Source: Temnothorax longispinosus
Lineage: Eukaryota > Arthropoda > Insecta > Hymenoptera > Formicidae
Direction: 5' to 3'
NCBI RefSeq assembly: GCF_030848805.1
Contig: NC_092368.1
Span: 19,347,875 to 19,411,874, forward strand
Length of the DNA: 64,000 nt
The translations under genes and the position numbers were made by a program. Positions within the stretch are counted from its first letter, which is position 1. Each line of letters starts with the position of its first letter. Below the pieces are notes generated by a model that was not told the DNA's origin, did not search any database, and was given only the letters and a program-made list of their open reading frames with translations. Positions 50,601 to 62,245 of the stretch are shown here, one piece after another.

Positions 50601-53600
50601 TTCACCGTACGCTCTTCGCATGAAATCTACCAATTTTACCGATAATGTAAAGGACATTGCGAAAAAGAGGCATCTATGAAACCGCATCTCAAGTTCTATA
50701 GCGAACGCCGGTTTTATTCCACAGACAGACGTTACAAATTCCGCACAGTCCGTCCGTTCCTCGCTCGGCTGCATTTTTCTGCATTTTGTTTCGAGAATTG
50801 CGTATAGTCCCACTGCTCCTCCCCGCTCCGCGGATGTCTCGCAAATAACCGATAGCGAGGCTCGCCACAATAGCTGCATAATCAAGCGCGGCAATGCCAT
50901 AAAGATAATAATCGCGAAGGTCTCGTGGGCGGCGACGCTGGTTTTAATTGCCTTGGTAATCTCGCCAGCCGATAAATAAACGCCGCGCCGGCGGAGGAAC
51001 CGTCTCCGTACACCTGCGAGCAGAGGTGAATGTATCTCTTTATCGCGCGCCGCGGGACGCGAGCGCGAGCGCGTGGAAGGGTACCCGCCTTAGGAATTAG
51101 GGCTCCCGCCTGCCTATTTGCGTCTCTCTAGCCGCTCGTCCTCGAACCCCCGACAGAGGCAGAAAGAAATAGGGAAAAAGAGAGAGAAAGAGAATGTACC
51201 CTCGATAACAGGATCGATAAACATCGTTACTATTTTACACGGCAAACAGAGCCGCGAGCGCGCTAACTACGGCGCCTCTCCTCTCGAATCTCAAGGATAT
51301 ATCGTTACCATCAGGACGAGTGGAACGGACGGACGGATGGCCGGATCGATGCCCGATCGATCCGGGAGGCGCCGTACGAGCCCGATTGATTCGATTTCGG
51401 TATTCATTTTGCATGAATCTTCGATCAAAAACTCGCGGAGGATATGTAAAGAACATTGCGAGAGAAAAAAAAACGAACGTTGCAGTTTCGGAACGGAGCC
51501 TCGTTACACAGATGGTAAATAATAGGGATTTTATAAATAATATAAGTGACTGAGGTTCTACAATAGAATTCTCGAACTCCATGATAAGTGGCGGATCGAA
51601 CCATAGATATCACGTTTCTAAAATTAGACATCGTGCGGATGCCCAAAAAATGTGTCGGCTCATAAATAGACGATAGAATTTTTTGATGGTGAATCCAGAA
51701 TGCGACAGCTGGAAACGCGTCTGAAAAGATACTCAAGTTTTCGTTTAGACAGGTATGCTAAGCTATATGGAGATTTTAACTCGACGGAAAAATATCCAGG
51801 TATAATTAACATAACTGTTATACGGATCTATATTTATGTAACTTCTCTCTCGCTGCGCGAAAACTAGCTACTTCAGCAAGATATCCGTCCCTTTTCTTTC
51901 TCTCTCTCCCTTTCTCTCGCGCGCAAGTTACTTTGGGACCTCCTCCTTGGATTCTGACGACCGATTCGTTGCGACAATGCAAGCCTCGGTCTGTGTACAC
52001 TTAATGGCATCTCTGATAGCCTACTTAAGTAGTCGAGATAAGGAGCTGAAGAGTCTCCAGGAGCTCGGCACTGCTTGGCACCAGGACTGAAAGAAATGGA
52101 GTAAACAGCGATAGAAGCGCGATATATTTATCAATGCCCTACAATTTCGACAATTCTCGAAAGTAACGGAGCCCGAGAGCTGAAATGCATCCAATATCTT
52201 GCAGCGCACATCAATAATGTTTCAAGATTGAAATAAAGGGACGTTAAAGAGGTTAAACAAAAAAAAAGACTAAATTAAATTAGATTAAGAGAGCCTAAAA
52301 TAAGAGAATAAAACAGAGGGAAAGAAAGTTGAATAAAATTCAGAGTATTAGAATGTTCTTGTGTTAGTAATAACAGCGTGTAACAGCACCTCTAGCGAAG
52401 AAGAATATAAAAAAGCAAAATATCAATTTTATTGATTACTGATAACTGATTAGAGGCGCGACAGTGGCTTATCGATAAGAGAGCATCGTGTATCTATTCG
52501 ACCGAGTCTCGATAAGGGGATAATGATTCCGATGATTGGCGAGCACGATTCTCGTGACGAAAAAAAGGGGCCAGACAAGATCCTCGGACGGATAACAGTA
52601 AATTACGGCTTATTGATGGATATTCGATTTACGAACATTGGCATTCCTATCCAATTAATATTCACGACACAGCGTGAATTTTCTGTGACTTCGGTAGTCT
52701 TCGATTTTATCGCGATGTCAGTGACATGTATACATAAACTGTTGTACCGCGGCCTTGGAGGATCTGAAATCCATAATCAAAAAGAAAACATGATAGGTAC
52801 ACGTCTTTCAAACACGCGTATTCTCTCTACTAGAAACGAAGATTTTTATCGAAAAAAAAATAATGATTAAATAACAGCAATTTAAAGCACACATATAACG
52901 TAACCTTATATCAGAAACTCCGTTATCGGTTATCAGTCTTCAGTTATATCAGTTTCTAGCAAATACTTGCCCTCTCTTCGTAATTAAATACAAATAGAAA
53001 TAATAAAAGTATAAATAATAAACTTTACACAAGAGTTTATTAAAACGGTCTTTAAAAAACCATTAATTAAAATCACTGCTTAAAATTGAACGAGAAACGG
53101 ATGTTGATATCACAATTGTATTTCTCTCTCGAAGAGATAGACGAGAATATCTATCTTCGCGTCCTAATCGACTGCGAAGACAGTAACATTAACCGACTGT
53201 ATCAATGTAAATATTAATTTATCGCGTTTCGTTTCGGCCCGTGGATAAGTCGTTGGATAAGAAAGCGGCATCAACAAAATAAAACCCTGCACTGATGTGA
53301 ATTATAAAATGCTCCGGTAAGAATTTTAGGAAGACTGCTCTGCTTCGTTCTGCCGAATTATTTTTAAATAAATGCAAATAAAGATATACATAAATAATTT
53401 CTTAAATAAAATCTCATTTTAAATAGAAATGATAACCTTCTCGAAGAGATATCTACATTTTATACATCTCAAAATTATTCAATTCAATATTTTTCCTTAA
53501 TAATAATTATATCTGTGATGTCTTTAATTTCAATCATTACAATAGTTATATTCCCAATTAGATTTCAACGATGACGGATCTCGCTTTGGTTGTAAACCTA

Positions 53601-55621
53601 GTAATTCGCTAAAAAAAATTGCATGTTGACAATTAACAATGGTATCGTAAATACTCGGCTCAAAATAAGCATTCGAGAGCGTTGTTGTCAGTCGCGCGCT
53701 AAATATGCTCGTATCGAAAAACCAGTTTTGGTTGGTTCGACCTAGTCGAATTTATCAATCCGTCGCCAATTGAGTCAATTGTCGCAGTGTGCGTATGTGC
53801 GTGCGTGCGTCAGCTCCGTTATACATATTCAACGAATTGTAGGCGTTATTCAACTATGTATACAGCGCCGCCCGCGCTTGTTAACGAGCTCCCGTATTCA
53901 TGTTTGTACGCGATTTTAGCGATCATTGAGTACGAGCCGAAGTTCTGCGTGTCAATTTGAGGTGACGGTCGTATATATGGATCATCGGCGTATTTGGCAA
54001 CACGCGTACGATGTTTACCGATGTTTAACGCAATTAAAGTTAACGAACTTTTCAGACTGAGCTAATATCCCTCAGTCACTTTCGGATATTTACATAATAT
54101 CTCTCCAGTACACTCGAGACCTTGGAATATCTTAAATTCTCGAAATCGAATATCTCGGACTTTCCCCTCTCTTAATAATTCTCAAAGGTACGAATTCAGA
54201 TCCTATTTTCCTTTTCCTCTTATGTTTGATGGATTTCTGTTCCCCATTGGGAACGAGAAGAGAAAATTACGATGTTATTAATATCTAAGTACTCGTATCT
54301 TTGAGTTTCGAATTCTCACAGATTGCGAACAGAAATGATTGGGCGTCCGATTTTTCGACAAACGAATCTAATTAACCCTCCGTCTGTATACGTTTTTTTT
54401 TGCACCCTCGGAGTATATTCATGAGTCTGTCACATTTGACGCTATTTTTCTTTCTTTAAAGTATTTTAAAAAAAATCTGAAGATAATTCACAAAACATCT
54501 GTTTACATTGTAGTTGACGATTTTATAGTCATTTTAATAAACATCGTTTATTTAATATTTTCTGGCGGGCTTGCAAGTTTTACAATTACGAGCGGATATC
54601 ATTTTGGCTTGGACGCCGTATATAGAAGAAATCAACAAGTATGTATTACGTTTGTTACTCAACGATTGCATAAATGTTTTTAATAAGACTTCTTCAGCTT
54701 ACAAATCTCGTCGGCTAATTGAGACTCACAGAGGCTAATAGAGTGCATAAATAATTTATCGTTTTTTTTTATTCGTCCTCTTATTTTCTCATTCAACGCT
54801 CCACCGAGATTCGATTCCGGCCGAGTGCGATCGCTGAAATCAATGACGTCATTCACGAGCACATTCGTAAACAATGACAGGAATACGACCGCATTAATAT
54901 TTGCCTTGCAACGACACGTCCGGCTGTCTGGCAGTTGACTTTTCATTTTTCAATTCTCAAATCGTAAATCGTGATTTTTTTCAGCTCTTGATCCTCAATT
55001 TTCAATTCTAATTCCTAATTTCTAATATATCTTCAAAGTTCAAAACATTTTTAAAGAAATGCTATCAAGCTTGTCTAACTTTTTAATTTCTAAAGTTACC
55101 TTTTTTGAAATTTTAATAATTGACAAAAACGATGTAAGCAAATTTATTAATTTTCTGTGTTTTCTTCATTTTTTTTAAATCAATCATTACCTAATCCGGC
55201 GCTAGTTTTATCCGGCATCGACCAATTAGCTTCTAATGTCCGCATTAATCGTATTTTGCGCTGAAAATCAACTTCCTCCCGCGCTTATTCCTTGTATCTC
55301 GCTCTCATATTTCATCGCGTCTCGACCCTTAAGCGCGTATCGAGAACCGCGAAGGTTATCTAGAACCGCACGCGGCCATTTTCCTCGCTGACTGGCCGCG
55401 ATATTAGCGCGCCGAGTATTTTCAACAATAATAATGCCGGCGGGAGATAGTGCGGGAAAACATTCGTCATAAGTCCATTAACCTCGCAAAAGAGACAATG
55501 CGCGCGCGGGCGCAAGCTTTATTGTTTCATGCTTAAAGCTCACTTTGGACGGTCTACAATTTGCGTACAATTCGGACAGAATAGAATCCTATTTTTGGAA
55601 TTTTTATATGCCGCGTATTTT

Positions 55622-55656
<35 letters not shown>

Positions 55657-58600
55657 GTAGGTCCGGAAGTATGTTCCGGGACTTTTATTTTTTTACATCG
55701 GTATATTCCAGGACATTTGGCAGTTTCCAGGACTGTCCTGGAAAAAATTCATGTCCTACGGCACGTTTCGGGACAATTTTTTGAATCTGATACATATATA
55801 TGCGTTATATTCCAGGACTGTACATTTCAAAAAACGTAAACAGTCCCGGAACATACCTCTAGACCTACATATATATATATATATATATATGTATACAGGG
55901 TGTCTGGTAATTACCGTGCCATCTCTAGCAGACTGAATAAAAAAGTGCTTTACCGTTCTGCGAGTTTCTCAATAATTAATAAGATGTTAATAAAGATTTG
56001 CAAATAAGCGTGCATTTGCGCGATTCAGCGACAAGAGACAGCCAAGTGTTACGCATTATTTGTTGTTGCTAGAAAAGTTTAAGAGCTACCGAATATATCT
56101 CTTTTATGTTTGTGGCTCCAAGTTTACTTTAACCTATAATTTAAGACATTTTAAGATGTTAATTATAATTAACTTCTACTTATAATTACACATGCCGTGA
56201 AATTGCACGCCCCTCCCAAAACCTTGCCGCGCGTGTAGCAACCGCAAACCGTCGTATGACGCTGAGCTGTTTTTTTTTTCCGCCGAATCGAACCGACCGA
56301 CGCACTGATTCAGAGATCTTTGTCAATTAATTCTTCATTACTTATTAAGAAACTCGCAAAACAGTAAAAGACTCTTCTATTCAGTTCAAACTCGCTCTAC
56401 TTACGTACGTACGAGAGATGGCAATTATCAAACACCCTGTATGCGTGATTCCGATTATTTTATGATTTTTATGCCATTAATTTTACGGCACATATGAATT
56501 ATAAATAAAATTTTATTTCGATTTCTTAAATTATAGATTAAAGTGGACTTGAAGCATAAAAGAGATATACTCGGCAGCTCTTATACTTTTCTGTACATCT
56601 AAAACAGTTAAAAGCAGTGATATTATTCTGCTCCTTTTCTGCCTTTTATGGTAAATAATTGCATATTCGACTCTATTGCAGGGTAAGGAGAGAAAATATC
56701 TATGCCTTTTTCTTCGAGTCAATGGCCGTCATGTTAAATTACGAAGTCAGAAATCCGTATATACACACTTCGTTTTTACGCATGACGGCACACACTAGAT
56801 GAGACGAATAGTAACAAAGGGAGCTTTCCAGCAAGCGACACAAGTCGACACGAGCATTGTTCTATCTTTCTTTTTTGGTAATGATGAGTAACAAAGATAA
56901 AACGATACTTGTGTCGACTTGTGTCGCTTGCTGGAAAGCTCCCAAAAGAAAGCAAACGAGTAAACAGACATGAATAAAAGAAAAAAAAGTCAAAAGAAGA
57001 CGTGAATAAAAAAGGAAGAAAAGTAGACTGGTATGCAAAAATCTCAGGAAGTAAGGAAAAAGTTTTTTACAATTGGAGTTACGACACAAAAATACAAGTA
57101 AAAAAATATAAGAAAATCGGCAACCCCACAAATTGATAAATTTGTTTCTGGCCCGCACCTAATAATCTGAAAATAAAATTGAAATTTGCAAATCGTGAAA
57201 GTCATGAAAAGCTTCTTGCGCCGAAATTATGAAGTTAAAATGATTATAAAATACATGTAAACCAATTTATTAATATTTTAATATTTTCACGTTTAACGGG
57301 TTAAACGTGTAACAGTTGAGAATTGTCGGAAATATTAAAATACCATTTAAAAATTCTCAGCTGCGATTTTTTTCGCGTGTTTAGTCCTTATGGGGATTAT
57401 AGGTATGGTGGAAAGAAAATGGAGAAAGAACGTAACCTCTATAAGAGCTCGAGGTGAGAAAAGAATATATTCGCACGTGAGTGACTTGCTGGAAGAGAAA
57501 AAATATTTATCGCTGCCTAATCATCTTTAATAACGCGATATGAACATCGGACAAATATTTTGTTCCGCAAATGTAAACATACGGATGCATACGTATAAAA
57601 GTAATATTGTTGCGATTGTTGATTCGTTTCTGGCCCGCAACTGATAATTTAAAGATAATTATTAATAATTCGAAATCGTTGAAATCGTAAGACTTTCTGT
57701 GAAACTATGAAAATATGAAATTAGAACGATCGTATAATACAAATAAATTGTCAAATTTATTATATTTTAATCCTTTCACATTTAATAGAATATACGTTTA
57801 GAATATAGGTCTGATATAATTATTGTGTCACGTGGGCGGATTAAACTGAGTAAAAAAGTTCTTTATATTGCGAGTTTAATAATAATTAATGAGATCAATA
57901 TAGGTGTTGTTATATTTTATTTTGCTTAATAAATTGAAATTGTACTTTGCTACGTTTGCGACCTGCTTGAATGCAACGCAATATAAACTTTCGTTACAAT
58001 TTGCAGATACTATATTTTTTGCATTCGTCTTATATTGTATCCACTTTTGAATTTTTAAAATACTTTTTAATAATATTTTCGTGTTTTAGCGACCATAAAA
58101 ATCCTGTATACATAACTTCATCCAAATAGTTTAAAAATATATTATTCAATGCATTCCCTATATTGGATTTTTATTTTATTTGCGTATCTGGTAAATTCGA
58201 AAATCTTCATATTATTAGGTCAACGAATCTTAAATATCGTCGTTAAACAAATTAAATAATTCTATAAAAGCAGATTCTTCAGTTTTTGATAAATCAAGTC
58301 AACATCCACACATCAGAAATCCTAAAAATATTAAAGGCGAAAAAAACACGAGGAAACCGACTAATTTTTCGTTAACAAAACCGGTTTGGTTCATTAAAAA
58401 ACATACTTAAGAGATCTGGGGCCTAGACTATATTATAATCCTAATAGCAATCCTACGAGTTACATGAAGAGTGAATGTAGAGGGGGAGGGGAGGAAGATG
58501 GAAGAACATACCGATGAACGGAAAATCGACATCTCCATTGGGAATAGAGTAGATAATTGAATTCAGAATTTCCGAACGAAAACTGGAAAAGTAAACGTCG

Positions 58601-58791
58601 TAAACATGTAGACGCTCCCAAAAAAACATCACGACCGTATAGCACCTCTAATTACCATGTCGATAAAGATCCGCCGCGCCGCCTGTGCACCTCAGCTGTA
58701 AGAGCATGCCCGGATAATCGTTGACATGGTCCAAGGTCCCGCTGCTGCCCCTCCTTAATTCCTGGCGCCTTTTCTCGAGGTCGGGTGCCAT
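40478..58791 (-). CDS. NFAT: NFAT transcription factor, NFAT5/TonEBP class
   Basis: Rel-homology nuclear factor of the calcineurin-independent NFAT5 class, which in animals drives osmotic-stress and related genes. Exons: 58656-58791 (proposed first), 48626-48951, 46913-47216, 45000-45512, 44364-44822, 43550-44131, 42998-43375, 42479-42849, 41290-41664 and 40478-41083. They total 4050 bases, 1349 aa, all phases consistent. Residues 46-154 hold a Gln tract and DNSNDSGLGSEE. Residues 256-426 are the Rel-homology DNA-binding half, with recognition loop RARYQTEGSRGAVKDR (277-292), FYQACRVSGKNSTPC and KKKSTRCRMVFR. Residues 427-530 are the IPT half (LILGKNFLKDTRVVFQ). Residues 1024-1210 are a Gln/Ala/Val repeat. 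The C-terminus is SEHDLLSYINPHCFEQ. Identity as NFAT is certain; the first exon is less so. Confidence 0.95.
41873..42387. mobile_element. foldback element in NFAT intron, with internal repeats
   Basis: A near-perfect inverted repeat of about 515 bases lies in the 814-base intron between NFAT exons 8 and 9. The ends TATAATGAGGAGTAAGA and TCTTACTCCTCATTATA carry a TA duplication. The left arm has three tandem copies, the right arm two, of a 40-50 base unit (AAAGTACGAA, then GGGGTCAAATTCAACGCAAT, then CGATC). The centre is CACAGAATGTTTCTGTG. No coding capacity. Each arm also holds a hammerhead-like core, noted separately. Confidence 0.85.
42271..42315 (+). ncRNA. hammerhead-ribozyme-like core
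   Basis: CTGATGA (42276-42282), then a 16-base segment that can form a short stem II (GTCC with GGTAC, one bulge), then GAAAC (42299-42303) and GTC-A. The spacing and conserved bases fit the minimal hammerhead found in Penelope-like retroelements. The inverted copy in the other arm (minus strand, around 41950-41985) has AAAAC in place of GAAAC and should be inactive. Stem I pairing is weak, so activity is uncertain. Confidence 0.3.
44364..44822 (-). other. IPT/TIG dimerisation exon of NFAT
   Basis: Residues 427-579. Starts with the TQPPGIPEICKKSL linker after acceptor attcgcag, then the IPT fold (LILGKNFLKDTRVVFQ, PPYRRQDLAPTETISVRLF, KTSEPHTFLY). Ends in phase 1 at AGTA|gtaagt. Confidence 0.9.
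45000..45512 (-). other. Rel-homology DNA-binding exon of NFAT
   Basis: This single exon encodes residues 256-426. It begins after acceptor cgccag (the split Ser codon joins T from 46913 to CC) and ends in phase 1 at TGCA|gtgagt. Residues RARYQTEGSRG are the base-contacting loop; the RARY variant followed by VKDR is the NFAT5 form. Confidence 0.9.
49506..49617. mobile_element. hairpin MITE, GGGAGCTTT family, degraded copy
   Basis: Starts GGGAGCTTTTTAGCAAGCGACA and contains TCGACACAAGTATCGTTTTATC with its inverse GATAGAACGATGCTTGTGTCGA. The outer right arm is decayed. Its core is the reverse complement of the intact copy at 56819, so both belong to one family inserted in opposite orientation. 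Confidence 0.75.
55657..55868. mobile_element. foldback element with TTCCAGGAC repeats
   Basis: Ends GTAGGTCCGGAAGTATGTTC and, in reverse complement, GTAGGTCTAGAGGTATGTTC. Both continue CCGGGACT. Inside, TTCCAGGAC recurs several times. It sits between two (TA)n tracts (55622-55656 and 55869-55890). Confidence 0.7.
55894..56441. mobile_element. Tc1/mariner-type MITE (CAGGGTGT ends)
   Basis: A 544-base element between TA dinucleotides, with ends CAGGGTGTCTGGTAATT and, in reverse complement, CAGGGTGTTTGATAATT. Arms of about 90 bases share GCCATCTCT, ACTGAATA and TTGCGAGTTTCT-type blocks. There is no transposase frame. TA duplication plus a CAGGGTGT terminus is typical of mariner-related MITEs in insects. 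Confidence 0.8.
56819..56943. mobile_element. hairpin MITE, GGGAGCTTT family, intact copy
   Basis: A 125-base near-perfect palindrome. GGGAGCTTTCCAGCAAGCGA is mirrored by TCGCTTGCTGGAAAGCTCCC. Flanks are AAA on both sides, possibly the target duplication. It pairs with the degraded copy at 49506. Confidence 0.85.
57141..57785. repeat. diverged direct repeat pair, period about 480 bases
   Basis: The segment 57141-57300 and the segment 57621-57785 share, in order, GTTTCTGGCCCGCA, TGATAATnT, AAATCGT-GAAA, AACTATGAAAnTnAAATTA-like blocks, and ATTTTAAT…TTTCAC. They look like an old local duplication in NFAT intron 1. No coding sense is seen. Confidence 0.65.
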
Positions 58792-59032
58792 CAGGCTCCC
58801 AAGGATCTTTTTCGCGTTGGTTATGACCTAACCATCAGGTTTGTCCTCTTGCAGCAAAAATAAATATCGCTCACAAATCACCGAGTGGCCTCAACGAATT
58901 AAAACTCCTCCGTGTTCATTCGCATTCGAGATTATTAAGTCGAATCTTAAATATCGTCCTTGAACGAATTAAAGAATTCTATAGGAAAAAAAGAGATTTT
59001 TCAGTTCTTGATAAATCGAACCAATATCCACA
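58211..59032. repeat. direct repeats bracketing the NFAT first coding exon
   Basis: The segments 58211-58310 and 58931-59032 share CGAATCTTAAATATCGTC, AAATTAAAnAATTCTATA and TTCAGTTnTTGATAAATC in the same order, about 85% alike by eye. They sit on both sides of exon 58656-58791. Confidence 0.7.
58656..58791 (-). CDS. NFAT: proposed first coding exon of NFAT
   Basis: Encodes 45 residues from ATG 58791 (MAPDLEKRRQEL, then DYPGMLLQLRCTGG, ending LYRH). It then splits a Gly codon at CATG|gtaatt in phase 1. That is the phase needed by the acceptor at 48951, which supplies GT and continues SNAGDASS. The frame stays open upstream to a TAG at about 58827. That TAG could itself be the acceptor of a longer exon (then VITNAKKILGSL precedes the Met). 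Codon use is richer in GC than the surroundings. Confidence 0.6.
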
Positions 59033-59379
59033 TCGCTCTAGAACTCCGAGTCGCTTTAAGACCACTTTTTGCAACAACAGGATGTATCGGATATTATAAA
59101 TCGTTCAATCTGCGTTCGCGCATCACTTGACTCTCATAAATTATATCGCTCTTAAAATTGTCCTAAGGTCCACGCCCGTCCCTTTTCATCCCTTTACTCC
59201 ATACACAAATCGTCCATTGCAGTCACGTGCGTCACTTAAGTTACACGCTCCGAGGCGCAACTCTTAGGGGACATTTCGAAATGTTCATATTTCAATCGAT
59301 CATCTTCCTTGTGAATTATTTAGGACTTAAGGCCCACAGTCTGTGTTCTCTCCGATGCAAGATATCGACTCCATATCGA

Positions 59380-60480
59380 TTAACGCGATCGTCGTTTGAA
59401 CTTTTATGAAAACACGTCGCGACGACATCGTCCGCTCGCTCGCTTGCGGACGCGAAAACGGCGACGCAGGTAGGTGGTTAAGGAGGGAACGCGGAAGAGA
59501 GCGAAGAGAATGACGAATCACGAAACGAAAAAGCGCACGACGCGCATCGTGCGCCGACTAACGCCACGCCGTTCGCTCGAGATCGGCGCAACCTGCGAAG
59601 TGCCGAGGCGCGCGAGTAAATAACCCCCCACCCCCGCATCGCGACGTACGTCGGCGGTGCGGCGTCGTCGTCGGCGAGGCGCAGCGATGACGCGCCGGCG
59701 AAGGTGACCAATCAACGGCCGCTAATTACCCCGGGCTACTGGGCGAAGCGAAGGCGCTTGCGTTCGATTGACTATCGATATACCCCGTGGCCTACGACGT
59801 TTTCCTTTTGCGGGAAGGACGAACGATAAGGTTCCAATTTTAATCAAGATATCAACGTCCACAAATAGACTCAGACATACGATAACGAATTTGACTCCGG
59901 AAAATTTTTCCGTAATTGTCAGTTTGTTGCGATGTTACTCGAAAAAAATCGTAATAAATAGAGAGGATTATCGCGGGTGCGATCCCCGCGTAATTTTAGC
60001 GTTGTAAATAGTTACGTAAAAACACAACAAGTTACGTAAAAAAGTACGCGTAAACCAAATCGAAGCGATAAAATATTGCGCCCGAAACCGATGGAATTCG
60101 CGCCGAAATTTGATTGCGCAACTCGATCAGCGGCGTCTCTGTCGTAGATAAACGTCGCGCGCGCATCTTCAAAAGACGATTGGACACGAAACGCGACGCG
60201 GCTTTGTCCTTCGCGCGACTCGAGGACAGCTAAGTACATGTATGTATATAAATCGCCAATTTTCATCCGAAATAATCTAAATCTTCGCGAGAGCCGTGAG
60301 AGAATTCCGTTCCGTCACGGCGATTAAATAATCAAGACCGCGGAGCCGTGATCGATTACACACACGCGCGCGCGCGTTCCGAACCGCGTCACGATCGTGT
60401 GGCGTCGAGCGTGTGACGTCAAAGGTCGATTATAAGTTTACAATCCGCGGATCATTTATGACCCGCGTAGAGCGACTTAA
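59380..60480 (-). promoter_or_regulatory. CpG-rich region, presumed NFAT promoter/5' exon
   Basis: Dense CpG and many short GC palindromes stand out from the AT-rich flanks, 0.6-1.7 kb upstream of the proposed NFAT start. A perfect CRE lies at 60414-60421 and a (CG)n run near 60363-60376. The transcription start and any untranslated first exon cannot be fixed from sequence. Frames here are short and on both strands. Confidence 0.45.
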
Positions 60481-62072
60481 TGCGAGAGATGTATTCGTGA
60501 TAGCGCGGTTATCAATCTGTTGGATAATCTATTATAATTGCTATTTATACGTGAAACCATAATTCCGCAGTTTCAGCGATCCGTGGATCTCTCCCCTTCC
60601 TCTGCCCCATCCCGCTCCACCATCTTTCCCTCAACGAGGCGCGGAAAGAAAAACCGCGCTTCGAGATAACATCGGAGAGACTCGACGAAGAGAAAGAATT
60701 ATTCGTAAACACGACGGGCTCTATAGAAAAGTTATTTTTTTCCCTCCCTTGAATAACGAGCGCTCGAAAGTGAACGTACAAGCTGAAAACTGTCGTTTCG
60801 ACGCAAAAAGCAACGCAAAATAGCCGCTGTCCGAACGTAAGACGGACACTGTATGTATAATTCAGCCGAGATGGTTACACAATAAAATAATGATTCCGGT
60901 AAATCGACGTGTCCGAGGTGTTGCATAACGATGGAAAAATTGTGTATGGTGTACAGCCGTTTTTGACCCTCCGCGAAATTACCACGCGACACATCCAAAG
61001 GTCAGGTGGGCAGGAGGGGTGGAGGAGAAGAGGGAAGTAATCCTCCTGTAACCCGTGTTTACAATTTTATATATTTGTCGATCCGGCTTGGCTATCAATT
61101 CATAAAGTCCGCATTTTGCGGTCTATTTATACCGGTTTAACAACGACGCCATTTAAATGACGGTTTTTCTCTCCCACGTTTTTTTATTTTCAATAACGAT
61201 CGGTTCGCCGACTCACTCGTCACGAAACACCGCGAATACTTATCCGCGATCTGCGCAGCGCGACGGCTCGCACGGATACTGGCGCTCTGCGCCAAGCGTG
61301 TGTGGGTATGTTTATTATTATTTATCGTTATATTGTTATCTCAATCGTCACGGAAACCCGAGACACACCGACCTGGAAAGCGCGGGAATGCGACGACTAA
61401 GAATTATTTATCGGGATCGTCATTAACATCCACCTGCTTAGCGCGTCTAAGGAGTGTTTGAAAAATCGCGCCCTATCTCCCTTCGAGAGAACTGAATTTT
61501 ACATCGTATGTCTGGATTCTATCATTATCTTTAATTCTATATAGTTACATCAATTATTTATCTCTTTCCGAACAAAGATGGAAATATAATAATATAAAGG
61601 GTAATTCTTTACAATAGGGCCCTTTCCGAATATTGATATTTTCTTGCGGCTCTCTTGGAAACCTTTATTATGACTTCGACAGTGATAATCAATCAAGGGA
61701 GCCTGAAAAATATGCACCCTACCTATTTTTTTTACCAATTTTTTTTCCTATTTTTATACCTATTTTTTTCGACATGCCGGAAAACACACACACACCTATA
61801 TAGATTATTGACGCGCTTTAAACAGTTAAATACTTTTAAAGCGCCGTCACTAACCTCCCCCTCATGTACTTTGATATATTATATAGAATATATTGACGAG
61901 TAGGGAAAGAAAGACGAGGAATGTACTACGCGACGAACAAAATCATAACAACATTTATGCATAAAAGGGGCACACACACGCGGTGGGGGGGGGTGGTGCA
62001 AAGGGGGGCCAATATCAAGCGTCTTAATTCAAGCAGTTAGGTATCACGCTGGGAGTTTGTTTAGTTTTATTA

Positions 62073-62245
62073 AGGTGCGATTTCATTGACGCTAGAAACC
62101 AGCGGCAGCGTCAAGAAAATGTAGTGGAGGAAGAAGTTCAGACCGTCTCAACTTTTTAGCGTACCGCAAAATTCAACAGAACTTCTTCCCCCACTACATT
62201 TTCTTGACGCTGCCGCTGGTTTCTAGCGTCAATGAAATTGCACCT
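62073..62245. mobile_element. PIF/Harbinger-like MITE nested in the palindrome
   Basis: A 173-base element with ends AGGTGCGATTTCATTGACGC and, in reverse complement, AGGTGCAATTTCATTGACGC. Both continue TAGAAACCAGCGGCAGCGTC. TTA flanks both sides (62070-62072 and 62246-62248). The other palindrome arm has the same surroundings with a single TTA (read as TAA at 62483-62485) and no element. Confidence 0.9.

Larger units (their letters stand above)
48952..58655 (-). other. NFAT intron 1 (9.7 kb)
   Basis: It lies between the proposed first coding exon and the second (acceptor gatttgcag at 48952). CpG-rich stretches at 49640-49960 and 50740-51140 could be alternative promoters or enhancers. Positions 49130-49255 hold a degenerate tandem repeat of the type AAATCCTCAAAACC. 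Several MITEs (listed) lie at 49.5, 55.7, 55.9 and 56.8 kb, and a perfect CRE is at 54844-54851. No other exon is supported. Confidence 0.55.

Noticed and set aside
50529..51736. Frames up to 134 codons in NFAT intron 1
   Set aside because: GC-rich, overlapping on both strands, no domain, no splice pair compatible with NFAT phases.
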